A stretch of DNA of 64,000 bases. It comes from Calliopum simillimum. Taxonomy: Eukaryota > Arthropoda > Insecta > Diptera > Lauxaniidae. A program made the translations under genes and the position numbers. Under the pieces are notes generated by a model. It was not told where the DNA came from. It searched no databases and saw only the letters and a list, made by a program, of their open reading frames with translations. The stretch is taken from NCBI GenBank assembly GCA_951812925.1, contig OX638370.1, forward strand, positions 95,556,897-95,620,896, given 5' to 3'. This document shows, piece after piece, positions 11,601 through 23,600 of the stretch (position 1 is its first letter; each line of letters opens with the position of its first letter).

Positions 11601-14600
11601 TATTTTGAGAGCGGGGCACCTACTTGCGATTTTAAAAGTTATTGAATTTTATTGCGAACATTGTTAGGTATTGTATTAAATAATTACGCCCCGTTCCGGA
11701 GAATCGTGAGCAGCTATCGATAAGAAACTTGGTATAAAGATGAAAATAGTGTCTACCAAAAACCTTCCAAAATATGGAGGGTGACCAAGCGATTTGGAAA
11801 AAGGTTAATTTGATTGGAAAAAGTTTATTTTGATTTGAAAAATATCAATATGCATGATGTGGAAAAAGTTTAACTTGTTGTGGAAAACCTGGAAATTAGA
11901 ATTGAGGAGTGGCCGTACCAAAGGGCCTAAGTACCATTTCGAGGCAAAAGTAGTGTCATTATATGAAACGAGTGACATTTTTTTAGAAGTTAATAAAATT
12001 GTTTTCTATTTTCATTAAAAATTTACTTGATTGTGTGAAATTCATGTCATTATGTTGAAAAAATTATAGCAGTCAAATAACCGACTATAAAGCACATAAA
12101 AAGTATGACATTACTTCTGCCTCGAAATGGTACTTAGGCCCTTTGGTACGGCCACTCCTCAATTTATTCTAAATACCGTAAATTGTTTTTCATTAATTTA
12201 AATTAATTTTAATTTTAAAAAAATTTCCGAAATTTTAAAAAACTACTGACGTATCAAAGAACGAAACTAAAACTTTGAAAAATTGATGACCAAAATGCAA
12301 CGGAGTTTTGACTCAAAGAAGAAAATTAATAACTCCATTTTTAAGAAGCAGCGATTGGTAGAGCCATAAAATACTCAATTTTGGTCTCATATATCAAAAA
12401 GAAAGACATTAATTTTTTGTGATCCAGTGTGATTTTAAAAATAACGATTTCTTGTTTTCTTAACCATCTTCTGATAGTGGTGGCGCATCCTCATCATCGC
12501 CATAAGCAACTTCTTCGCAAGCGATAGTAAGTCTACGTTTCATTAATGTTTCAGCTGCAGGTTCATCGTCTGTTTCAAATGAAATCAATCAGTCCATGGT
12601 GTCAATCGCGTTTTTGGCAAGTAAAGTTGTTACGATTTTGAAAGCACAAAATGAAAAATATTACAAAAAATTTTGTTTGCAAAATAATACAATAATACAA
12701 TATTACAACAGCAATACATTATTGCAGCATACATACAATGGCGCAAAATAAAAACGGCGACTAAAATTCGAAATAAATCAAAAACTAAAATATACAAAAA
12801 AATATATTAAAAATTAATATGAATTACTACAAAATTAAATTAACATCGATTAAGAATATAGTACATTTTTTTTTTTTTTTTTTTTGGGTTTTAGAAATAA
12901 AACTTTAACCTATAAGAAGAAAGTGCAAATTATTAAAATTTTAGTCAGAAAAAAAAAACACTTAGTTCCTCATTAAAGATTTTGAAGATTTAACAACAAT
13001 AAGAAGCATGCGCTGTTGGCGTTAAAATAAAAATCAAAACACTCTGCAATGTTGTTACGGTCATATACGAAAGTTAAAACATTATTATTTGCGTTTTTAA
13101 TTTTTAAAAAAAGAAAAATTTAATATTTAATATAAATTTAATATTGTTATACAAGTATAGCATTTAAAAGCATTTCTATAAAATGTTGTTACATTGTAGC
13201 TGGAAAACTCACTTGTGTTTGGATTTTTCCGTATTAAAACAAAGCGTGCAACTAGCGCGAGTGCCACGCCCACGCCAATTTTAACCGCAACTGCAAAATC
13301 GGAATATAACAATTTTAGTTATTTGAATAGGAGAAAATTTCATTGGAGTTAGTTTGTACAAAACGAAAAAAAAAAAAGAAAGGTGGTTTGTAAAAAAATT
13401 TGCACTTTCTCTTTTACAATTGACAAATTTCTTTAATTCATTCAGTATTTTCTTAGATTACTAAAATTATGCATAGAAGGTGGAGAATTATAGTAAAAAT
13501 GATTATTTCTTACAGAAATATTTTTTTTTTTTTGATCACTTATTAATAATTTTGGTTTTGTTTTTTAATCTATATAAATAAAATAGTTCATGATTTTGAA
13601 AATATTAAAAATTCGATTACTTTTATAGCGAAAACACAGACGTTCAATTTTTTACCCCGTATATCAGAAGAGCTATGCTGAACTTGATATTTAGTTTTCT
13701 CTCTACTCATCTGGATTTTGAGACATTCTTACATATAACTTCTAAAAATGTTATTTGTAACACATAAATATTTGAGGATATCGCACACTTACAGCAAGTT
13801 ATTTTGTTAATATTTTTATTAGGCAACAACCATTCTTTGCAAGCTTAAAACTTTTGCCCTCTATCCAGACAATACAACAATTTTTGGATACTGAACAAAA
13901 TTTAACTTTAACGAATATAGAATTAGATACTGAGTTTTTGGACTTTTACCGATGTTTCAAACATTTTTCAATATTTGTCAATACTTTTGGACTTCTACCG
14001 ATTTTTTGGATGTTTTTCGATATGTTTTTACTTTTTTACCGATTTCTTCGATGTTGTCCAATACTTTTAGACTTTTACCGACTTTAGGATATTTTTAGAC
14101 ATTTTTAGACCAGTATCGATATTTAAGATGTTTTTCAATATTTTTCGATACTCGGACTCGGATTTCTTCGATGTATTTCAATATTTTTCAATACTTTTGG
14201 ACTTTTACCGATATTTTGGATGTTTTTTGATTCTTTTGGACTTTTACTTATGTATATTTTGGATGTTTTTCGATACTTTTTTACTTTTGCCGATATTTTA
14301 GGTATTTTCGATACATTTGAACTTTTAGCGATTTCTTCGATATACTTCAACATTTTTCGATACTTTTTGACTTTTACCCATACATACATATTTTTAATTA
14401 TTTTCGATACGCTTGGACTTGAACCGATTTCTTCGATGTACATTCTTCGATGTTTTTAATACTTTTTGACTTTTATCGATGTTTTAGAATTTCGATACTT
14501 TCGGAATTTTACCGATATTTTTGATACTTTTAAATTTTTACCGGAGAATTCAGTGTATTTTAATATTTTTCGATACATTCGAACTTTTACCGATATTTTT

Positions 14601-17600
14601 CATGCGATAATTCTATGGAAATAAATAAAATAAATATATTGGGGCATCTGTTTGTGGCACATTATTTAAAAAAAAGTTTTCGCTATTAACTTTTTTAGTG
14701 ATTTCTTGCTTTAAAAACCCATTTTTATCATTCATTTTTGTGGGATAAATGATATAAAGCAATTTGTAGTTTTTGTTTTTCTGTGAATAGCCCCAAGTCA
14801 AAAATTAAACCAAACCCGATCATTGCCGGGTCCCAACTAGTCCCATATAAAATAAAAAATAAGAAAAAAAAAACACAACAAACAAAAATAAAAATAGTTA
14901 TTTTCAATGTGTTTTGCGATGCAGATATCCTTAAAAAAACAGTAATTTCGAAACCTTAACGGTTATTCAAGAATATTTTTAAGGTCATGAGCCGTTCGAA
15001 AAAGAAATTGTGTACGATATATAGAAAATTCAATTATCTTTCAAACAGCATTTTAATTTTGTTTGTACAACTTCTCATTGAAGAGTTATTGCAATTTGAA
15101 AAGTAAGATGTTTTAATATGAACTCATAGGTAGTATTTCATATCATAACTGTTAACAACTTTTTAAATTGGGTGATCTCCTAAACTAGAAGTCGTACGCA
15201 AATACTTTTAACGTACTTTTGTATGAAATTTCCTGTGCTACAAAATTGGAGACCAACATTTTTCTGTAAAAGTTAGCATTAGCGAGATATTTGCAAAAAC
15301 TGATTTTAGCGACCTTTGAGCCTTAATAACTTTTTATGCGCACACGACTTCGCAATGGGCTTTTCACAGTTTGTGTGTCATGCATAAATAAAGACAATTC
15401 CGGTGAAAAATTTCCACTGGGAATTTTTTCGCACAGAAGCTCTTTTTTCGTCTTATTTTCCTGGGCTACAATCAAAATAAGGGAACACGTATCACAATTT
15501 CCCAAAACTCTCGTCTTTTTTTTGGACTTCCAGAAAAACGATTCTGCATTAACACTATCTTTTAATTCTAGCTTTAGAGTCTTTAGTTTTGCGATAGCTT
15601 CAACTCTTTCTAAAAAAATTGGACCTAGTGCAGCCATTTTTTTTTCCATTCAACAGTATTGCTGTTCGAAAAATTTTTTCGTTAACGAGCCTTTACTTCT
15701 GAATTTCTAATAAAATGGCTAAATATGCAAAAAAAAAATTGCTCAAAAGCCTTCTAGAGCGTCAAATATGCAAAATGCGTTTATATCCTCTCTCGTCATC
15801 AATTCAAAACAAGTGCTGCCCCCAATTAGTGCACATCGAAAAGCTTAAAATCAAATCAAACTTACGCAATGTAGCCCATGAAGGTGCAGCTTCAGGAACA
15901 TCATCTTCATCATCGCTATTAGCTTTATCTTCTTGTGGTGGTGTCTGTTGACGTGCTTTTTCTTGAAGTAATTTCAGTTCTTCCGCATCATTATTAACAA
16001 CGTTTTCTAATGACTCAAAGGTACCATCATCATCATCATCCTGAAAAAAAAATAAAACAAATGTTTTAAAAATGGACAAATATTATTCATATTAGTTTTT
16101 CAAAATAAGTAACCTCATCAAAGGGATCATCATTTTCATTATCATCAGCTTCACTTTTTTGTTGCCGACTATTTGCGGCTGATTGTCGTGTTGAACGCGT
16201 TAAAATGGGTTCAATAGGATCATCGTTTTCGTCATCATCATCATTATCATTTGCATCATCTTCATCATCATCGTTATCGTGACTAGCAACTTTGGATTGT
16301 TCATTGTTTTCATCATCTTCGTCATCATTTTCATTGTCATTATCATCAGCTGCACTTCTTTGTTGCCGACTAGTTGCGGCTGATTGTCGTGTTGAACGCG
16401 TTAAAATGGGTTCAATAGGATCATCGTTTTCGTCATCATCATCATTTGCATCATTATCTTCATCATCGTCGTTATCGTGACTAGCAACTCTGGATTGTTC
16501 TTGTGTATTGTTTTCATCATCTTCGTCGTCATCAATATCTGCGTCATCGTCATTTTTTTCAGCTCTGTTTTCTGCATTTTCATCTTCATTATCATCATCA
16601 TTTTCAACTGTCTTTTCATTGTCATCATCACCATCATCATCTTCATTATCGTCATCCTCATCTTCTTTGGTAATAGCATCACCGTCTTCACCATCATCAA
16701 GAACTTTAGCGCTATCTGCTTCTAAATCATTATCGTCATTATCATCTTCATCATGATCATCATGATCTTCATCAGCCTCTTCATCATCATCTTCATGATC
16801 TTCATCGGCTTCAGAATGATTTTCTTCCTCCTCCTCCTCCTCAAATGGTTCATCATGTTCATCGTGTTGCTCTATAGATGCTTTCACAGCATCATGATGA
16901 TCATCTACGCGATTTTCCTCAACCCAACCATCAAAATAATTGGAAAAACGTGATTCCGAAAGCGGTGTATCAACTATATTGTATTAATAGAACAGTGAGA
17001 ATATGTTAATCACCATACAAGTAAAACATGTGTCACTCTTTTATTTACTTACTATTAGATAGACCACGATTCTCCAAAATAATTAAGCCTACAAGACTTA
17101 GCAGTATTACCATCAATGCAAAGAAAATAACTTTTGCGCACCAGTGACCACCAGTACCGTGTTCTTCTTGCACATGCAAATGTACATCATCCGTACCCAT
17201 TTTTGTGATGTGTACGCCATGTGAAGACTCATCATCCTCTATTAGATATAAAAAAATATTTTCAAATCAATAAAAACCAATGTAATTGAATGAAATGTAT
17301 GGTTAGGGATTAAAAGATCATACACATATTATTTAGTTATGTATAAACAGAGTATGGTGTTAAAAGCTTCATATACACAGTTATATAAAGGTGTAAGCCA
17401 GAGGGTCAGGGGGTTTTGAGGAACAGAAGAAATTTTGTTTAAACTACCTTGCAGGCTTTGCTTGCGAGAGAAGATGATTTCACCTTCAGATTTGCGCTCA
17501 TCTAAAAGTTATTAATAAATATTTTAAAATTCAACAATTTTGATAGTAATGGGAAATTAAGAAAATAATGGTAAAAAGTCCTTAATTGTCACTTCTTGAT

Positions 17601-20600
17601 TTTGTTGTTCCTGCTACAGGTTAAATTTAGTAAAAATTTTCCAACAAGAATTAGATGGTGATAGTGATATTTTAAGTAATACGTATGTTTCTGATTTGTT
17701 TTGCGCAAATCTAATGCAGAGTTATAGAAAACTCTATTCAGGGTTCTCAACCCATATGGGAATATGGGCAAAAATTTCTTCTATATGAGCCGTTCACAGC
17801 ACAGCACTTGAGAACAAACCAATATAAACTATCAAGAATTAAAATGGCGTTTATAGAAGACTTAATTACCAAAAACTTTGTCGCACAGCCGCTTGTTTTT
17901 GTTATCTACTCGTATCTACGCAAAACATATCTCTTTACACATACCATTACGCCATTTTTTCTTTAGAATGAAATGGACAGTCTTAATGACGGAATTCGTG
18001 AATCGCAAGATGATTTAAAATATTGTTTAGCCAAAATTATGATTTGGCCACTGATTAAAATCTGAAAGGCTTATAAGCATTCCAACAATCTTTAATTTTT
18101 GTCGTCTTTTTAAAAGCGTGCAATTGATTAACATTTCCATTAACGTTCGTAATTCGAGCAAATCAAGACCAATACTGATGTAGGCATTGAATACTAATCT
18201 TTTATTTTTTTGATATTGAGGCTTGGTCTTTGATTTTGGACACTAAGTTTTGGTCTCGGTGTTGGTCTTTGTCTTGATCTTGACCTAAGAAACCTAATTT
18301 TTTCAAAGCAGTTGGGTTTCATAGATCCCAAATTCTGTATTCTGATTGATAAATAATTTTATGTTCGATTTTGTTTGAGGCTTTGATTATTGTTATGGAT
18401 GCTAAGTCTTTGTTTTGGTATTGAAATTATATCAGCGGCTTGGTCTTGAAAAATTTCCAAGATAAAGACTACTTTTGCGTAATACATTTTTTTGAAGACC
18501 AAAACGCAAAAGTTGTCTTTTAAGGCAAGATAAAGTACATCTTTGGGCTAGACATTACAAAGATGTAGGTTTTTGTTATCATATCCACATACTTAGTGTT
18601 GGAAAAAATAGTAGGGACAAGCAATTTTTTTTTTAGGTTTTCAACCATATCTTTTAATTAATCAGTAACTCTGAAAAATATATTATGCAGTTTGAGGTAA
18701 TTTAGTATAGTTTAAAGGAATTGAAAAATAATTGACTTCAAGTCCTTGTATGAAAAACTACGCAACATTCCTGGACAAAATAATAGGGACAGACGTCATT
18801 TATCATTAGGCTATGGATTAACTCTTATTTGAGTTTTAAAACTTTACCAGTTCAATATTTGGTCGATGCTGCTTCCATTTTAAGTATTTTAAAACGTCTA
18901 CGAGGCATAGATTCCATAAAACTTGCACAAATTTCAAACAGTGTCGAGTACCATTTTTCTTGTATTTGTTGCTATAAATAGTTTTCATTTTTTGATTTAT
19001 GTAAACCAATGAACTTCTTAAACACTCCAAGCGTGCTAAATAGGGTTGAGATCCGATGACAGTGATGGCCAATCCATAACAGTGATCTATGTTTGGATTC
19101 ATTCATGACTTCACTAGCTTTGATGAATGTTTAGGGTCATTACCATGCATGAAATCTCAGATCAAAGGAATTTTCTCTTCCACATAAGGCCGCATAAATG
19201 TATAGAGGTTATCAACATAGTCACGCTGCACACATTCGGTCTTTAATCTACAATACTGGCGCAAATTCAGCAGCCGAAAATTAACCATGTTTAACTTGCT
19301 TCCTAGTAGATCTGATTTCGAATGTTGCATTTTAAGGTCATCTAACAAACAATCTACCACCAGAACCAAACAAATAAATTTAAGTTTCGTCAAACCACAT
19401 CAGATTTTAACAGATTTGGTGAAACTTGAGCCTAGTGGCAAAATTAATTATCTGGGATATGTTCTTTTGGCTTAAAAATGGTAATTTCCTTGCACTTCTG
19501 CCGTACAACCTTGATTGTCGAAGCTTGTTTCATACAATGCGGCTTGTAACTGGAGCTCTTGGAGCCAGCGTGAGGTCAGTGGACAACAGAAATGCATTTT
19601 TTTCGAGTGTCTCACTAGAATATTATCAAACTGTGTTGAAGTTTGGCGCTTTTTTTCTTTTTCCGGAACTGATTTCAAAGCGTTAAAGGTCATGGCCTTA
19701 GAGCAATTCATTATAGCCACAATTTACTTTATAGTTTTACCCGCTACAATTAGATTCTTTATTATTTTCTCCCGTTTTTTGGAAAAATAGACAACTCGAC
19801 CCATTTTGCATAAATTTCGCTTTAATCTATCAAATTGTACAGGCAACTACTTAACATTTTTTCACTACAATTAACAATGCACAACTAACCACTTTTAAAT
19901 CAGCAATCCAAGCACTTAAAATCATGTTTTGTTCCTATTATTTTTTCCAGTCCCAAAACAAAGTGTGAACAATTTTTATAGTTTTTTTTTCGAAATGGCC
20001 ATATTTGCTAATAAAACGGGATTGTCGTTTTGAAGTCCCTTTGTATAACGTAACTTTACTGTCTGCAGAGAAAAATATTTTTTCTGCATGCGTTGTAATG
20101 AGATATATGTTTTGAAAATTATGTGTATTAATCGAAAAAAATTCTGAAATAATGTTTTTTACTCTATTGCTGAATTTTAAATTTTTTTTCTTGTGTATTT
20201 TTAGAGTGCTTTTCCTTTCGCTTTTTTCGTGCTATTTTTTACTTAAAATAATTATGTACCTATATTTTTATTTGCATTTTCTACGGCAATACAACGATCA
20301 GTTCAGATTCGGAATATGTGAGAACACAAATGACGCAGTGCCAAGAACAATACGAAGAAAAACAAAAAATAAAATAGAAGAAAACAATCAACAAACAAAT
20401 GATCGTGCCAGAAAAAAGAAAAAAAAAAACAATTTTGAAAAAGTCAAATGCGGATGGGGCCCGGCCTGCAGGTCATTCACAGTAATTCGTGGGTGACGAT
20501 TTTTTTTATATTACAGCATTTTTTTTTTATGTATTTATTATTGTTTTTTTTTCCCCCGTTATTCAAATCTTCAAGAATTTTACTTATAAATGCAAATTTT

Positions 20601-23600
20601 GACTGAAATCAAATTGAGAAAGAGCAAAGGGCATTCATTAACTGACTTTAATTTAGGAGTAATTATTTTTATAAGCAGATGTTCTATGCAAAAATCTTCA
20701 TATGATCTGTAAATTGTTTTCAGTTTCTCATTATGATAGTCAGATGGTTACGATAGTCACTTTATTTTCACACGATCGTGTAAGCATTAATTAAATTTGT
20801 CGTCAATGGACTGCGAACAATCTAATCATGATCTTGCTTTGTTCTTGACATTGTAATCATTTTAATTTGTTTTTTTTTTTTTTCTTATACAGTTTAATTC
20901 TTTTTAAGTTTTTTCATTTTGTGATCTTGTTTATCTTTTTATTTTTTTTTTTTATTTCTTTTGTTTTTTTTATTTTTCTTCTTTAAAGCGTCTATACTTA
21001 ATGCATAATTTAACTTATCAATTGGCAATTTTCCATAATTTTTGCATGATTTTGCATTTTATGATTTTTCCATTATTTTTCTTCGTTTGTAGTATTTTCC
21101 TCTTTATTTTCTCTTACGTCTTACGCTGAAAATATTTTGTCAGTTAATTTATTTTTAATTTATTTTTAAAATTAATATTCGTTTCCTTAATTTGTTTTGT
21201 CGCTTTAAGAAATGCTGCTGCAAATTCTTATATTTTTTTGTTCATATTACAACCTTTGGCGAGTGTCAACATGACTTTACGATTTATTAGCGTTTAATAA
21301 GAAAAAATTTTATCTGCTGCCAAGTGAATTTCTTTTATATAAAAATAACTCAATAAAAGATTTACGATTTCGCCAGAATATCTTTGAAGAAATTCCATGA
21401 CTTTTGTTTCCACTTTTTTCATTTTACTTATGCAGAGATATTGAGTTCAAAATTGGATGTATTCCACTGTGCTTTTAAAAAAATGTTAGTATAACCTAAA
21501 CTATTACCCAAAATCGTCGTTCATAACTTTGTTACCAATGACAGCCATACGTTCATATCTTTGGAAAGGTATTTTTTTATATTAAATTTGGAATAAATTC
21601 ATGACCTCAAATAAAAGTTGTAGTTGTGATTCCAGTAAACAATGTAATTCAATTTTGCCAATGGCATTGGATAGCCATAATCTTCCTCATTATACTTTAC
21701 CTCTGTACTTTTCCAATTGGAGCATTACTTTCCAAATTATCTTCTTTTGAAGAAAAGTTATCTTAACTGCATGCAAAAAAAATTAGGTCCTTTATATATA
21801 GTTTAGATACCACTATATCAAAGAATGATAGCTCGGAAAGTAAGAATCCGATTCGTAAAACTTAAAAGTGAAGTTTATGAAGACAACGGGCATCTGATGT
21901 CATTGTCAAAAATGAATTAAGTAAACAAGACATATCACAAGTTATATGGGAAAAATTAAAAATGAAAAAAACCTTGCTCCCAGGGGCTAAAAAATTTCCT
22001 ATTGGTGTAAGTATCAAGCATAAAAATTTTGGTCCCGATCGGAAAATATTTGACCGTGCTGCAAGTCCGTTGAAGGTCGGAAAAACGCTATTTATATGGA
22101 AAAATGGGGCTTTCATCGCAAGAATCAGTCCTATCTTTGACATAACTGAATGAGATTTGGTATGTATATGAATAATGCTTGAGTAAATTGCATCCAATAA
22201 AAAAATGGGTGATGACACGCCCCCTCGACCCGAAATTCTTGTATCTCCGGAAATATTGGACTCAGGGGAATGAGATTCGATATATATGTAATTGGCACTC
22301 TGAAAAAAATGTTTGATAAAAAATGGGCGGGACCACACCCCCTTCTTCTAAAAAATCAAATTTGTCATAGATATCTCCGAAACTATTTGACACTTATGAA
22401 TAAGATTTGATTTCAGGTAAAGTGAAGCGAACAGGATATGACACTGTAAAAATGTTAAGCCAATTTAAGGTACTTGTTGATATGGAAGCAGTACTTTTTT
22501 CTATTCTTATTTTGGTCTCCTAGGCATAAACACTAAGCAAAAAAATTTGGTCCGGATCGTAGCCGGGCCGTACCGGCAGGCCACTAAAGGCCGGAAAAAC
22601 GCTATTTATATGAAAATAAGGAAACAATCAATCTTATCTTTGAAACTATTTGACATAGGAGGATGCGATTTAGTACATATGTATATGAACAATACTTAAG
22701 AATATAGTATCCAATAAAAAAATGGGCAGCTCCACGGCCCCTCCACCCAAAATTTGTCGTAGCTCTGAAAATATTTGACTCTGGTAAATGAGATTTGGTA
22801 CATATCTAATTGGTACTGGGAAAAAATTTTTCAATAAAAATGGGCGGGGCCACGCCCCCTCATTCTAAAAAAACAAATTTGTCATATCTCTGAAACTTTT
22901 TGACACAGGTGTTCGCATCACTTTATCTGAAATCAAATTTTATTCTTATTATTATATTACCTAGTAATAAATATTTAGGCATGTTCTGAAATCCGATTCA
23001 CTTCGGAATCGGAATTAAAGCAATCTTCAAGAGCTCCGAATTTCGATAATTAACACCAAATCGAATTTATGTTTCGCCAAATCGAATAGGAATCATTATC
23101 AAATTTTATTTGTTGAAATAGAAATCCGATTCCATTCTTTTTGTCGCAATGCAGAGCTCTTGAAGATTGCTTTCATTCCGATTCCGAAGTGAATCGGATT
23201 TCAGAACATGCCTGATTATAATTATTTATAAATTAACTTAATGTTTTTTTAACAAATGTCTGCAATGTTTTAAAAAATGTGAATTAATTAGTTAAATATT
23301 TGAAAAAAAATTTATAAAATATTTCGCAACTAAGCAAACTCCATTTGGAAAATGCATTCCTTCAGGTGTAACCTCATCCTATACTTTTCTGATCAGGATC
23401 TGAACAAAAAACCTGATCCGCAGTAGATGCAATAACTTGATCCACTCTTAAAAACAATTTGTGATCAAAGCCGGTTCTGTTGAGCGGATACTGTCCGGCT
23501 TAATACCCGTGACTCGTCGCTTAACATATATCAGGCAATCCTGGGGTCAAATCGCCGTATCAGTGAACGTACAACTCGCGACATAAAACCATTTATCTGG

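Larger units (their letters stand above)
9972..11891. mobile_element. Composite inverted-repeat element in an Asph intron
   Basis: The ends are inverted copies: CAGGTTTTCCAC at 9972-9983 and GTGGAAAACCTG at 11880-11891. Similarity continues inward for roughly 100 bp or more, with internal repeats of the type TTCAAATCAAATTAAAC and CCTTTTTCCAA. Between these ends lie two separate fold-back structures listed next. No transposase frame was recognised, so it is a non-autonomous element or a pile-up of related ones. No convincing target duplication was found. Confidence 0.65.

Noticed and set aside
14135..14459. Open frames of 79-102 codons on both strands
   Set aside because: They follow a degenerate tandem repeat; the protein repeats mirror the DNA repeats.
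16292..16953. Several Ser- or Ile/Phe-rich plus-strand open frames
   Set aside because: They are the antisense of the GAT/GAA-rich acidic exon of Asph, whose minus-strand frame fits splice phases on both sides.
19472..20496. Frames of 82-114 codons
   Set aside because: Those up to about 19955 are remnants or shadows of the dead Tc1 element; the one at 20152 is low-complexity with no support.
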